Source: Planobispora longispora
GTDB taxonomy: Bacteria; Actinomycetota; Actinomycetes; Streptosporangiales; Streptosporangiaceae
Direction: 5' to 3'
Assembly (NCBI RefSeq): GCF_016863135.1
Contig: NZ_BOOH01000001.1
Span: 306,952 to 370,951 of the forward strand
Length of the DNA: 64,000 nucleotides
Below the pieces are notes generated by a model, which worked only from the letters and a program-made list of their open reading frames with translations, was not told the origin of the DNA and did not search any database. Made by a program: the position numbers and the translations under genes. How positions within the stretch are numbered: the first letter of the stretch is position 1; every line of letters starts with the position of its first letter. Positions 51,838-62,671 of this stretch are shown here, piece by piece.

Positions 51838-53507
51838 GCGGTCACCTCGTTCCGCAGGGCGCGCAGGCGGTGCAGGACGTCGTTGCCATGGGGGTGCTCT
51901 CCTCGCCCGAAGTGGTCGTGCAGGTGGCAGTACTCGGCGTAGAGCCGGTCGTAGGCGTCGGCGCGCCCGGCGTCGGGCACGTAGGCGGCCTCGGTGCGCT
52001 TGCCCATGGCCGCGGCGGCCTCCCCGATGCCCGGGTAGGCGCCGGCGGCGACGGCGGCGTGGACGGCCGAGCCGAGCGCCGGGCCCTGCTCGGAGCCGAT
52101 CACCGAGATGGGGCGGCGCAGCACGTCGGCGTAGACCTGCATGAGGAAGCGGTTCTTCAGCAGGCCGCCGGCGGCGACGAACTCCTCCACCGGCACCCCG
52201 GCGTCCTCGAACGTCTCGACGATCATGCGGGCGCCGAAGGCGGTGGCCTCGATGAGCGCCCGGTAGGTGTGCTCGGGCCGGGTGGCGAGGGTCTGGCCGA
52301 CGATCACGGCGGACAGGTCGTGGTCGACCAGGACCGACCGGTTGCCGTTGTGCCAGTCGAGCGCGACCAGGCCGTGCTCGCCGACCTTCTGCGCGGCGGC
52401 CAGCTCGGTGAGGTGCTCGTGCACGGTACGGCCGAGCCGCCCGGCCTCGCGCTCGTAGGAGGCGGGCACGCAGGTGTCGACGAACCAGCCGAAGATGTCG
52501 CCGACGCCGGACTGGCCGGCCTCGTAGCCCCACAGGCCCGGCACGATGCCGTCGCGCACCACGCCGCACATGCCCGGCACCTCGGCCAGGGCGTCGGAGG
52601 ACATGACGTGGCAGGTGGAGGTGCCCATGATGGCGACCATCTGGCCGGGCCGCACGGCGTCGGCGGCGGCCGCGGTGACGTGGGCGTCGACGTTGCCGAC
52701 CGCGATCGCGATCCCCTCGGGGAGCTTGGTCCACTCGGCGGCCTCGGCCGTCAGACGGCCCGCGAGGCCGCCGAGTGGAGCCAGTTCCCGGCCGAGCTTG
52801 CCGGTGAAACCGGCGAAGGCGGGATTGAGCTCGGCCAGGAAGTCATCGGAGGGGTAGGCGCCGTCCTGGAAGACCCCCTTGTACCCGGCGGTGCAGGTGT
52901 TGCGGGACTCCACGCCGGTGAGCTGCCAGATGATCCAGTCGGCGGCCTCGATCCAGCGCTCGGCCAGGCCGTAGACCTCGGGGTCCTCCTCCAGCACCTG
53001 CAGGCCCTTGGCGAACTGCCACTCGGAGGAGATCTTCCCGCCGTAGCGCGGGAGCCAGCTCTCGCCCCGCCGTTCGGCCAGGGCGTTGATCCGGTCGGCG
53101 TGCGGCTGGGCGGAGTGATGCTTCCAGAGCTTGGGCCAGGCGTGCGGCCGCTCGGCCAGCCCGTCGACCTCGCACAGGGGCGTGCCGCCGGCGGTGGCGG
53201 GCAGCACGGTGCAGGCGGTGAAGTCGGTGCCCAGGCCGATGACCTGGGACGGGGAGATTCCGGAGGCGGCGACCGCCTCGGGCACCGCGGTGCGCAGCAC
53301 CTCGCGCCAGTCCTGCGGCGACTGCAGAGCCCAGTCCGGCCCCAGCTTCACGTCCGTGCCGGGCAGCCGGTCCTCGATCACGCGGTGGGCGTACTCGTGT
53401 ACGGCGCTGCCGACCTCGGCGCCGTCGGAGACGCGGACCACGACGGCGCGTCCCGACAGTGTGCCGAAGTCGACGCCGATCACATAGTGATCGTTGTTAG
53501 CGTTCAC
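51834..53507 (-). CDS. araB: Ribulokinase
   Basis: A 557-residue FGGY kinase phosphorylating L-ribulose at O5. The N-terminal ATPase motif is [17 protein letters not shown], the substrate region is [14 protein letters not shown], and the second lobe has [12 protein letters not shown] and the hinge [21 protein letters not shown]. Length is typical for AraB. The start is GTG, giving [10 protein letters not shown]. It lies inside a LacI-type operator (53495-53508), so a bound repressor would cover the start codon. It follows the permease gene by 48 bp. Confidence 0.97.
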   Translation of the reverse strand: MNANNDHYVIGVDFGTLSGRAVVVRVSDGAEVGSAVHEYAHRVIEDRLPGTDVKLGPDWALQSPQDWREVLRTAVPEAVAASGISPSQVIGLGTDFTACTVLPATAGGTPLCEVDGLAERPHAWPKLWKHHSAQPHADRINALAERRGESWLPRYGGKISSEWQFAKGLQVLEEDPEVYGLAERWIEAADWIIWQLTGVESRNTCTAGYKGVFQDGAYPSDDFLAELNPAFAGFTGKLGRELAPLGGLAGRLTAEAAEWTKLPEGIAIAVGNVDAHVTAAAADAVRPGQMVAIMGTSTCHVMSSDALAEVPGMCGVVRDGIVPGLWGYEAGQSGVGDIFGWFVDTCVPASYEREAGRLGRTVHEHLTELAAAQKVGEHGLVALDWHNGNRSVLVDHDLSAVIVGQTLATRPEHTYRALIEATAFGARMIVETFEDAGVPVEEFVAAGGLLKNRFLMQVYADVLRRPISVIGSEQGPALGSAVHAAVAAGAYPGIGEAAAAMGKRTEAAYVPDAGRADAYDRLYAEYCHLHDHFGRGEHPHGNDVLHRLRALRNEVTA

Positions 53508-53508
53508 A
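53495..53508. promoter_or_regulatory. LacI-type operator S1 over the araB start codon
   Basis: TGTTAGCGTTCACA matches TGTTAACGCTCACA, the reverse complement of the three identical sites near the importer promoters, at 12 of 14 positions. The araB GTG occupies 53505-53507. It may serve an internal araBDA promoter or act as a roadblock. Confidence 0.7.
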
Positions 53509-53555
53509 TTGTTCCCCGAATCAGAAGAGACATAGAGGGCGGCTCCATTCCGGCG

Positions 53556-54551
53556 TCAGGACCGTCGCGCTGTGATCAGGCGCTGCAGCAGGATGAAGAC
53601 GAACAGCAGCAGACCGATGAAGATCTTGGTCCACCAGGGGCTGAGGGTCCCCTCGAAGCTGATGATCGTCTGAATGAGGCCGAGGACGAGCACGCCGAGG
53701 ACGGTCCCGAGCAGATAGCCCGACCCGCCGGTGAGCAGCGTCCCTCCGATGACGACCGCCGCGATCGCGTCCAGTTCCATGCCGAGCGCGTTGAGGCCGT
53801 ACCCGGAGAGCGTGTAGAGCGAGAACAGCACGCCGCCGAGCGCGGAGCAGAAGCCGCTGATCGTGTAGACCGCGATCTTCGTCCGGGCCACGGGCAGGCC
53901 CATGAGAAGCGCCGACTGCTCGCTGCCCCCGATGGCGTAGACATTCCTTCCCAACCGGGTGTAATGCAGCATATATGCCGCAAAGAGGACTACCGCCAGG
54001 GCGATGACGACGCTCACCGAGAGGTGCATCTCGCCGGGCAGGCTGATCTGCGTCTGGGCGACGGCGGTGTAGGTCTCCTCGGTGATCGGGATCGAGTCGG
54101 TCCCGATGACGTAGCACAGGCCGCGGGCCAGGAACATGCCCGCCAGCGTGACGATGAACGGCTGGATCTCGAAGTAGTGGATCATGCAGCCCATCGCGAG
54201 GCCGAGCACCGAGCCGATGAGCAGCACCAGCGGGACCACCGCCAGCGGCGACCAGCCGTGGTCCGTCATGAGGGTCGCCGTGACCATGGTGGAGAGCGCG
54301 ACCACCGCGCCGACCGACAGGTCGATGCCCCCGGTGAGGATCACGAAGGTCATGCCGACCGCCAGGACGAGCAGGAAGGCGTTGTCGATGAAGACGTTGA
54401 GCACGATCTGGCCGGAGGCGAACGCCTCGTAGCGCAGGCCGCCGACGGTGAACATGGCCACCAGCAGGCCCGCCGTCACCAGGACGGGGAGGTAGCGCTG
54501 CCGGTCGCGGAGCGCCGCGGATCGGCCGGCGGTCAGGACGTCCGAGCTCAT
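53556..54551 (-). CDS. yjfF: Sugar ABC transporter permease, YjfF type
   Basis: A 331-residue RbsC-like permease with about ten helices. The family stretch LLVLAVGMTFVILTGGIDLSVGAVVALS is near residue 60 and the ATPase-contact region GGSEQSALLMGLPVARTK near residue 215. It starts with ATG overlapping the preceding permease as ATGA. By homology it pairs with YtfT in a galactofuranose-type importer; linkage to araBDA makes L-arabinose or arabinofuranose the better guess here. Confidence 0.93.
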   Translation of the reverse strand: MSSDVLTAGRSAALRDRQRYLPVLVTAGLLVAMFTVGGLRYEAFASGQIVLNVFIDNAFLLVLAVGMTFVILTGGIDLSVGAVVALSTMVTATLMTDHGWSPLAVVPLVLLIGSVLGLAMGCMIHYFEIQPFIVTLAGMFLARGLCYVIGTDSIPITEETYTAVAQTQISLPGEMHLSVSVVIALAVVLFAAYMLHYTRLGRNVYAIGGSEQSALLMGLPVARTKIAVYTISGFCSALGGVLFSLYTLSGYGLNALGMELDAIAAVVIGGTLLTGGSGYLLGTVLGVLVLGLIQTIISFEGTLSPWWTKIFIGLLLFVFILLQRLITARRS

Positions 54552-55599
54552 GCCGGCACCTTCACCTTCGGGTCGGCGCTCGCCGGCGCCGCCTGGGGAC
54601 GGCGACGGCGGCGGTTGAGGGCCTTCTCCCGGAAGGCGGGGGACTGCAGCAGGCACACCGCGACCACGACGAGCGCCTTGAACAGCAGCGTCGTCTCCGG
54701 CGGGATGCCGATGGTGTAGATCGTGGTGGTCAGCGTCTGGATGACGAGCGCGCCGAGCACGGTGCCGCCGAGGGAGAAGCGGCCGCCCGCCAGAGAGGTG
54801 CCGCCGATCACGACGGCGAGGATGGCGTCGAGCTCGATCCAGAGGCCGGCGTTGTTGCCGTCGGCGCTGGAGACGTTCGAACTGACCATCAATCCCGCGA
54901 TGCCCGCGCAGAGCGCGCAGAAGGCGTAGACCGTCACGATCAGCCCGCGCGAGCGGATGCCCGCCAGCCGGCTCGCCACCGGGTTGCCGCCGACGGACTC
55001 CAGGAGCAGCCCCAGGGCCATCCTCCGGGTGAGGAACGCGGTGATCGCGAGCACGGCCGCCACGATCAGCACGCCGAACGGCAGAGTGAGCCAGTAGCCG
55101 CCGCCGATGAGCTTGTAGGGGGCGCTGTTGACGGTGAGGATCTGCCCGTCGGTGATCAGCTGGGCGAGGCCGCGTCCCGCCACCATGAGGATGAGCGTGG
55201 CGACGATCGGCTGGATGCCGATCCCGGCGACCAGGACCCCGTTGCACAGTCCCAGGAACAGCGCGAGCCCCAGGGCCAGGCCGACGGCCGTGAGCACGCC
55301 GCCCACGCTCTGCTGATCGTCCAGGTCGGTGATCCACAGGCAGGCCAGGGCCCCGGAGATCGCCACGACCGAGCCGACCGACAGGTCGATCCCGCCGGTG
55401 GCGATGACGAGGGTCATGCCGATCGCGACGAGGATCAGCGGCGCGCCGAACCGGGCGATGTCGATCAGGCTGCCGTAGAGGTGGCCGTCCTTCAGCTCGA
55501 CGGACAGGAAGCCCGGCGTGAAGAACACGTTGGCCGCCAGCAGCAGGACGAGCACGGCCGCCGGCCAGAAGAGCCGGTGCCTGATCACGGCGGCGGCGT

Positions 55600-55603
<4 letters not shown>
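54548..55603 (-). CDS. ytfT: Sugar ABC transporter permease, YtfT type
   Basis: A 351-residue permease with the motif APLILVAIGMTLVIATGGIDLSVGSVVAISGAL and the coupling region VGGNPVASRLAGIRSRGLI. The C-terminus is basic (RRRRRPQ). Its ATG overlaps the ATPase stop and its stop overlaps yjfF. It forms the membrane pore as a heterodimer with YjfF. Confidence 0.93.
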
Positions 55604-57126
<1,523 letters not shown>

Positions 57127-57205
57127 GCGGCGTCCCTCTCCTCTTCATCTGGTCCTCTGATCCGTGGGCTTCCCGATTCACCGGGTCCACGTGGTCCGCC
57201 GTGCC

Positions 57206-57234
57206 GCCCGCCGGCCCGGAGAGGGCCGGCGGGC
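57206..57234 (-). other. Hairpin between ytfQ and ytfR
   Basis: GCCCGCCGGCCC at 57206-57217 pairs perfectly with 57223-57234 around a 5-nt loop. There is no T-tract, so it may act as partial attenuator or 3' stabiliser giving more binding protein than ATPase. The divergent importer has an equivalent element. Confidence 0.75.
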
Positions 57235-57282
57235 TCCCGCGGCGGGCCGCTCCGGAGTGCGAGTCCGGGGCGACCCGACCGG

Positions 57283-58281
57283 TCAGTACTGACGGCTGGG
57301 CAGGGCTTCCTTCGCCTGCTCCTGGGTGAACGTCGTCTCCTCGGTCACCACGCGGGCGGGCACCTGCTCTCCCGCGACGACCTTCTTGGCCAGGTCCATC
57401 AGTTGCGGGCCGAGCAGCGGGCTGCACTCGACGATGTAGTTGATCTTTCCGTCGGCCAGCGCCTGCATGCCGTCCTTGACCGCGTCGACCGTGATGATCT
57501 TGATGTCCTTGCCCGGGACCTTGCCCGCGCCCTCGATCGCCTCGATCGCGCCCAGGCCCATGTCGTCGTTGTGCGCGTAGAGCACGTCGATGTCCGGGTT
57601 GGACTTCAGGAAGGCCTCCATGACCTCCTTGCCCTTGGCGCGGGTGAAGTCGCCGGTCTGCGAGGCGATCACCTTGAACTTGGCGTCGGCCCCGATGACC
57701 TCGGCGAAACCGGCCTTGCGGTCGTTGGCGGGAGCCGAACCGGTGGTGCCCTGCAGCTCGACGATGTTCACCGTCTCAGTGGAGTCCTTGTACTCCTCCA
57801 CCAGCCACTGCCCGGCCTTCTTGCCCTCCTCGACGAAGTCGGAGCCGAGGAAGGTCTTGTAGAGGCTGGTGTCCTGCGAGTCGACGGCCCGGTCGGTCAG
57901 GATCACCGGGATCTTGGCGTTCTTGGCCTCCTTGAGCACGGTGTCCCAGCCGGACTCGACGACCGGGGAGAAGGCGATGACGTCGACCTTCTGCTGGATG
58001 AAGGAGCGGATCGCCTTGATCTGGTTCTCCTGCTTCTGCTGCGCGTCGGAGAACTTCAGGTCGATCCCGGCCGTCTTGGCCGATTCCTGGACGGACTTGG
58101 TGTTGGCGGTGCGCCAGCCGCTCTCCGCGCCGACCTGGGAGAAGCCCATGGTGATCTTGTTGTCACCACCGCCCGATCCCGATCCCGTTTCCGTCGCCGA
58201 CGTCGCCCCGCCGCTCCCGCAGCCGGCCATGGTCATCACGGTGGCGCCGACAAGCAGCAGCGCCGACATCCTCTTGAACAC
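57283..58281 (-). CDS. ytfQ: Sugar-binding lipoprotein, YtfQ type
   Basis: A 332-residue type I periplasmic-binding lipoprotein. The signal ends in a lipobox MAGC with Cys near residue 21, followed by a Gly/Ser/Thr tether. Family blocks: ITMGFSQVGAESGWRTANT, FSPVVESGWDTVLKEAKNAKIPVIL, TDRAVD, YAHNDDMGLGAIEAIE and IITVDAVKDGMQAL. The first blocks are diagnostic of YtfQ. GTG start with AAAGGA upstream. An operator (58302-58315) lies 20 bp before the start, so expression should be controlled by the adjacent LacI-type regulator. Confidence 0.95.
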   Translation of the reverse strand: MFKRMSALLLVGATVMTMAGCGSGGATSATETGSGSGGGDNKITMGFSQVGAESGWRTANTKSVQESAKTAGIDLKFSDAQQKQENQIKAIRSFIQQKVDVIAFSPVVESGWDTVLKEAKNAKIPVILTDRAVDSQDTSLYKTFLGSDFVEEGKKAGQWLVEEYKDSTETVNIVELQGTTGSAPANDRKAGFAEVIGADAKFKVIASQTGDFTRAKGKEVMEAFLKSNPDIDVLYAHNDDMGLGAIEAIEGAGKVPGKDIKIITVDAVKDGMQALADGKINYIVECSPLLGPQLMDLAKKVVAGEQVPARVVTEETTFTQEQAKEALPSRQY

Positions 58282-58301
58282 GTGGGGGGTCCTTTCAACT
58301 A

Positions 58302-58315
58302 TGTGAGCGTTAACA
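58302..58315. promoter_or_regulatory. LacI-type operator S2 upstream of ytfQ
   Basis: TGTGAGCGTTAACA, identical to S3 and S5. It shows the central CG and near-symmetric arms of LacI-family sites, 20 bp before the ytfQ start codon, between that gene and the regulator gene. Confidence 0.85.
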
Positions 58316-58404
58316 TCGTTGCCCGACGTCGCACCCTTTTCCGTACGGCCCGCGGAGGGCCGCTGTGCGGCTGCGCGCCGCGCGATTCCGGTACGGCGGT
58401 ACGG

Positions 58405-59430
58405 TTACCGCCGGGCCGGCGCGGTGCTGGCCCTGACTTTGAACAGCGGCGGGACCACCAGCCTCTCGCGTGAGCGATCCTGCCCCGCCTCGATCTGCCG
58501 GAGCAGGATCCCGATGCTGTTGCGGCCCACCGCCCCGAAGTCCTGACGGACCGTGGTGAGCGGCGGGGAGAAGAACTCCGACTCGGGCACGTCGTCGAAG
58601 CCGACGACGCTGACCTGCCCGGGCACCTCGACGCCCGCCTCGGCGAACGCCCTCAGCAGCCCCAGCGCCATCTGGTCGTTGGCCACGAACACCGCCGTGA
58701 CCTCGTCCATCTCGGCCAGGATCCGGCCCGCCTGGTAACCGGAGCGCGGGCTCCAGTCGCCGGGCAGGATCTCGGGGACCGCCCTGCCGTTGGCGATCAG
58801 CACCCCGCGCCAGCCCGCGATGCGGCCCTCGGCCTCCAGCCAGTCCGACGGACCGCTGACGTGCCAGACGGTCTCGTGGCCCAGGCCGATCAGGTGCTCG
58901 GTGGCCAGCCTGGCCCCCTCGACCTGGTCGACGCTGACCACGGAGACGTCGCCGGCGTGGTCGCCCTCGACGGCCACCATGGGCACGTCCGCCGGGAGGT
59001 CGGCCAGCGCGCGGGCCGCCGACCGCTGCGGGGCGACCACGACGATGCCGTCGACGCCCTGATCGGCCAGGTAGTCCAGCGCGTCGCGCACTCCGGCCCG
59101 GTCCATGGTCCGCAGGCTGACGATGCTGACGAAGTATCCCGCGTCCCTGGCGGCCTGCTCGATCCCGTAGACCGTGCTGGCCGGGCCGTACAGCGTGGTG
59201 TCGAAACTCACCACGCCGAGCGTGCGGGAGTGGCGGGTGACGAGGGCGCGGGCGACCAGGTTGCGGCGGTAGCCGAGCTGGTCGATCGCCGCCAGGACCC
59301 GGGTGCGGGTCTCGGCGCGGACGTTAGGGTGGTCGTTGAGCACACGCGAGACCGTCTGGTGCGACACTCCGGCCACCTTGGCCACGTCGGCCATCACCGG
59401 AGAGCGGCGCCCTCGGCTGGTAGAGCTCAC
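58405..59430 (-). CDS. LacI-family regulator of the arabinose genes
   Basis: A 341-residue LacI/GalR repressor. The DNA-binding domain is at residues 12-60 (VMADVAKVAGVSHQTVSRVLNDHPNVRAETRTRVLAAIDQLGYRRN), with a periplasmic-binding-type effector domain after it (GVVSFDT, VDGIVVVAPQ, VFVANDQMALGLLRAFAEAGVEVPGQVSVVGFDD). GTG start with AAAGGAG upstream. Sites S2-S5 around it and S1 at araB identify its regulon: both importers, itself and araBDA. The inducer is probably L-arabinose or a pathway intermediate, by context only. It is not the GntR-type AraR of Bacillus. Confidence 0.95.
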   Translation of the reverse strand: MSSTSRGRRSPVMADVAKVAGVSHQTVSRVLNDHPNVRAETRTRVLAAIDQLGYRRNLVARALVTRHSRTLGVVSFDTTLYGPASTVYGIEQAARDAGYFVSIVSLRTMDRAGVRDALDYLADQGVDGIVVVAPQRSAARALADLPADVPMVAVEGDHAGDVSVVSVDQVEGARLATEHLIGLGHETVWHVSGPSDWLEAEGRIAGWRGVLIANGRAVPEILPGDWSPRSGYQAGRILAEMDEVTAVFVANDQMALGLLRAFAEAGVEVPGQVSVVGFDDVPESEFFSPPLTTVRQDFGAVGRNSIGILLRQIEAGQDRSRERLVVPPLFKVRASTAPARR

Positions 59431-59458
59431 CGGTGCTCCTTTCCTCGTCTGAGGAGAC

Positions 59459-59472
59459 TGTGAGCGTTAACA
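59459..59472. promoter_or_regulatory. LacI-type operator S3, regulator gene promoter
   Basis: TGTGAGCGTTAACA, identical to S2 and S5, ends 29 bp upstream of the regulator's GTG, implying autoregulation. Confidence 0.85.
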
Positions 59473-59678
59473 TCCCCCACCGTCAAGAGTCTCGCTCATT
59501 ACAGTGCGGTCACGGGCCCCCACCCCGGCGGCCCGCTTTTGATCCGCCCGAAACACATGTTTCCGAGCGCGGGTTTTCCGGGGCTCCGTCACCCGCCCCG
59601 GGCCGGGACGGGTGACCCGAAAGGGATTTTGTACTCTCATGTCCGGTTAACCTCGATGTCACGTTGCTGTTACGACGC

Positions 59679-59707
59679 TTGACAGGCATCCGGACCCCGA
59701 ATTTGAT
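59679..59707 (+). promoter_or_regulatory. Promoter of the ChvE-GguAB-type operon
   Basis: -35 TTGACA (59679-59684), a perfect consensus, then 17 bp, then -10 TTTGAT (59702-59707). Operator S4 begins within the -10 and S5 lies about 50 bp further down, so repression is straightforward. Confidence 0.75.
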
Positions 59708-59717
59708 AGCGCTCACA
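59704..59717. promoter_or_regulatory. LacI-type operator S4 over the -10 element
   Basis: TGATAGCGCTCACA matches TGTTAACGCTCACA at 12 of 14 positions. Its centre is 51 bp upstream of that of S5, close to five helical turns. Confidence 0.65.
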
Positions 59718-59754
59718 CCCCGACCAGCTGGACCGACGGGTGTGTTGGCGATGT

Positions 59755-59768
59755 TGTGAGCGTTAACA
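59755..59768. promoter_or_regulatory. LacI-type operator S5
   Basis: TGTGAGCGTTAACA, identical to S2 and S3, downstream of the importer promoter and 156 bp before the binding-protein ATG. Confidence 0.85.
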
Positions 59769-59924
59769 AGAGCGGGCGGGCCGGAACGCCGGACCACAGC
59801 CGCTCCGGCGCCGCCGCATCGGAACGTTTCCGGAAGCCATACGGGCGGCTTCCGGGCCGCCGACCGCGGCGACAAGGCCGGCACCACCTCCAGATCGATA
59901 TCGCGTTCGTATGAAGGGCAGAAC

Positions 59925-61052
59925 ATGAGGCTCTCGAAGCTGGCCACCGTGCCTGTTGGCCTGGCTCTCGCCATGGTGATGACCGCCTGCGGCTCCGCCA
60001 CCAAGACCGTCGACCAGGAGCAGACCGCGACCGGGTCGTCGGAGGGCGCCCTGGTGGGCGTCACCATGCCGACCAAGTCCTCCGAGCGATGGATCCACGA
60101 CGGCGACAACGTCAAGAGCTCTCTTGAGAAGCTGGGCTACAAGGTCGACCTGCAGTACGCGGAGAACGACATCCCCACCCAGGTCAACCAGATCGAGAAC
60201 CAGATCACCAAGGGCGCCAAGGTTCTGATCGTCGCCTCGATCGACGGCACCGCGATCACCACCCAGCTCCAGCAGGCGGCCGACAAGAAGATCCCCGTGA
60301 TCGCCTACGACCGTCTCATCCGCAACTCCCCGAACGTCGACTACTACGCCACCTTCGACAACTACAAGGTCGGCGTGCAGCAGGCGACCTCGCTGCTGGT
60401 GGGCCTCGGGCTGAAGAAGCAGGACGGCTCCGAGGGCGACGCCAAGGGCCCGTTCAACGTCGAGATCTTCGCCGGCTCCCCGGACGACAACAACGCGACG
60501 TTCTTCTACAACGGCGCGATGGACACCCTCAAGCCCTACATCGACAAGGGCACCCTGGTCGTCAAGAGCGGTGAGACCGACTTCAAGACCGTCGCCATCC
60601 TGCGCTGGGACCCGGCCACCGCGCAGAAGCGCATGGAGGACCTGATCACCAAGGCCTACTCCGACGCCAAGGTCCAGGGCGTGCTCTCGCCGTACGACGG
60701 CCTGTCCATCGGCATCCTCTCGGCCCTCAAGAGCAGCGGGTACGGCACCGCCGACCAGCCCTACCCGGTCGTCACCGGCCAGGACGCCGAGGTCGCCTCG
60801 GTGAAGTCGATCATCGCCGGCGAGCAGTACGCCACGATCTACAAGGACACCCGCCAGCTGGCCGAGGTGACCGTCAAGATGGCCGACGCCCTGCTCAAGG
60901 GCGGCAAGCCCGAGGTGAACAACACCACCGACTACGACAACGGCAACAAGGTCGTCCCGTCCTACCTGCTCGAGCCCGTCATCGTCTACAAGGACAACTA
61001 CAAGCAGGCCCTCGTCGACACCGGCTACTACACCGAGGACCAGCTCAAGTAG
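59925..61052 (+). CDS. chvE: Multiple-sugar-binding lipoprotein, ChvE type
   Basis: A 375-residue binding protein. The lipoprotein signal has lipobox MTAC with Cys near residue 22. ChvE/MmsA-type blocks are [95 protein letters not shown] and [21 protein letters not shown]. ChvE binds L-arabinose, D-galactose, D-glucose and related aldoses in Agrobacterium. Here it is the second sugar-binding protein of the arabinose region, controlled by S4 and S5. Confidence 0.93.
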   Translation: MRLSKLATVPVGLALAMVMTACGSATKTVDQEQTATGSSEGALVGVTMPTKSSERWIHDGDNVKSSLEKLGYKVDLQYAENDIPTQVNQIENQITKGAKVLIVASIDGTAITTQLQQAADKKIPVIAYDRLIRNSPNVDYYATFDNYKVGVQQATSLLVGLGLKKQDGSEGDAKGPFNVEIFAGSPDDNNATFFYNGAMDTLKPYIDKGTLVVKSGETDFKTVAILRWDPATAQKRMEDLITKAYSDAKVQGVLSPYDGLSIGILSALKSSGYGTADQPYPVVTGQDAEVASVKSIIAGEQYATIYKDTRQLAEVTVKMADALLKGGKPEVNNTTDYDNGNKVVPSYLLEPVIVYKDNYKQALVDTGYYTEDQLK

Positions 61053-61071
61053 CCGACCGGCACCCCGTGCT

Positions 61072-61102
61072 CGGGTCCCCGGCCGCAGCGGCCGGGGACC
61101 CG
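61072..61102 (+). other. Hairpin between the binding-protein and ATPase genes
   Basis: CGGGTCCCCGGCC at 61072-61084 pairs with 61090-61102 around a GCAGC loop whose outer G and C can also pair. No T-tract follows. Position and strength mirror the ytfQ-ytfR hairpin. Confidence 0.78.
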
Positions 61103-61136
61103 TCCCGGTGAGAAGAGCGACGCGGAGACGGACGCG

Positions 61137-62666
61137 ATGACCGACTACATACTTCAGATGCGCGGGATCACCAAGACCTTCCCGGGCGTCAAGGCCCTCC
61201 AGGACGTCAACCTCGCGGTCCGGAGGGGTGAGATACACGCGATCTGCGGAGAGAACGGCGCCGGCAAGTCGACCCTGATGAAGGTCCTGTCCGGTGTCTA
61301 CCCCCACGGGACCTACGAGGGCGAGATCCACTTCGACGGGGAGCCGTGCCGGTTCTCCGGCATCAGGGACAGCGAGCGGCGCGGCATCGTCATCATCCAC
61401 CAGGAGCTCGCGCTGAGCCCCTACCTGTCGATCGCCGAGAACATCTTCCTGGGCAACGAGCGCACCAGCCGCGGGCTGATCGACTGGAACCGCACCAACG
61501 CCGAGGCCGCGGAGCTCCTGGAGCGGGTCGGGCTGCGCGAGAACCCGGTGACGGCCGCGATGGACATCGGGGTGGGCAAGCAGCAGCTGGTCGAGATCGC
61601 CAAGGCCCTGTCGAAGGAGGTCCGCCTGCTCATCCTCGACGAGCCGACCGCGGCGCTCAACGACGAGGACTCGGCGCACCTGCTCAACCTGCTGCGGGGG
61701 CTGCGCGACGAGGGCATCACCTCGGTGATCATCTCGCACAAGCTCAACGAGATCGCGGCCATCGCCGACTCCACGACCATCATCCGGGACGGGCGGACGA
61801 TCGAGACCCTCGACATGAAGGCCGACCGCGTCACCGAGGACCGGATCATCTCCGGCATGGTCGGGCGCGACCTGGAGCACCGCTACCCGCCGCACGAGCC
61901 GACGATCGGCGAGGAGGTGCTGCGGATCGAGGACTGGACGGTGCACAGCCCGGTCCAGCACGACCGCGCCGTCGTCTCCGGCGCCGGCCTGACGCTGCGC
62001 CGCGGCGAGATCGTCGGCCTGGCCGGCCTGATGGGCGCCGGCCGCACCGAGCTGGCGATGAGCCTGTTCGGCCGGAGCTACGGGGTGGGCATCTCCGGGC
62101 GCGTGTACAAGAACGGCGAGGAGATCCGGATCGGCTCGGTCCGCGAGGCGATCGCCCACGGCATCGCCTACGCCACCGAGGACCGCAAACGGTACGGGCT
62201 CAACCTCATCGAGGACATCAAGCGCAACGTCTCGGCCGCGGCGCTGGGCAAGCTCGCCAGGCGGGGCTGGATCAACGGCAACGAGGAGCACAGGGTCGCC
62301 GACGGCTTCCGGGCCGGCATGAACATCAAGGCCCCGGACGTCTCGTCGATCACCGGGCAGCTCAGCGGCGGCAACCAGCAGAAGGTCGTGCTCTCGAAGT
62401 GGATCTTCACCGACCCCGACGTGCTGATCCTCGACGAGCCCACCCGCGGCATCGACGTGGGCGCCAAGTACGAGATCTACACCATCATCAACGAGCTGGC
62501 CGACCAGGGGAAGGCCATCCTGGTGATCTCCTCGGAGCTCCCCGAGCTGCTCGGTCTCTGCGACCGCATCTACGCCATGTCGGCCGGGCGGATCACCGGT
62601 GAGCTGCCGCGGGCCGAGGCCACCCAGGAACGGCTCATGCAATTCATGACGAGGGAAAAGGAATAA
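61137..62666 (+). CDS. gguA: Sugar ABC transporter ATPase, GguA/MmsA type
   Basis: A 509-residue duplicated sugar ATPase. N-half: Walker [34 protein letters not shown] and [13 protein letters not shown]-half: [37 protein letters not shown] and [14 protein letters not shown]. The insert [18 protein letters not shown] near residue 55 is typical of the GguA/XylG/MmsA subgroup. GGAG lies upstream of the ATG. It energises the ChvE/GguB importer. Confidence 0.94.
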   Translation: MTDYILQMRGITKTFPGVKALQDVNLAVRRGEIHAICGENGAGKSTLMKVLSGVYPHGTYEGEIHFDGEPCRFSGIRDSERRGIVIIHQELALSPYLSIAENIFLGNERTSRGLIDWNRTNAEAAELLERVGLRENPVTAAMDIGVGKQQLVEIAKALSKEVRLLILDEPTAALNDEDSAHLLNLLRGLRDEGITSVIISHKLNEIAAIADSTTIIRDGRTIETLDMKADRVTEDRIISGMVGRDLEHRYPPHEPTIGEEVLRIEDWTVHSPVQHDRAVVSGAGLTLRRGEIVGLAGLMGAGRTELAMSLFGRSYGVGISGRVYKNGEEIRIGSVREAIAHGIAYATEDRKRYGLNLIEDIKRNVSAAALGKLARRGWINGNEEHRVADGFRAGMNIKAPDVSSITGQLSGGNQQKVVLSKWIFTDPDVLILDEPTRGIDVGAKYEIYTIINELADQGKAILVISSELPELLGLCDRIYAMSAGRITGELPRAEATQERLMQFMTREKE

Positions 62667-62671
62667 CGGCC

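Larger units (their letters stand above)
59473..59924. other. Divergent control region between regulator and ChvE-type importer
   Basis: 452 bp without a gene. From left to right it holds a dyad at 59588-59616 (GTCACCCG arms) of unknown role, a strong promoter for the plus-strand operon at 59679-59707 and operators S4 and S5. From S5 to the ATG at 59925 there are 156 bp of untranslated leader in which I see no further structure. Confidence 0.6.
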
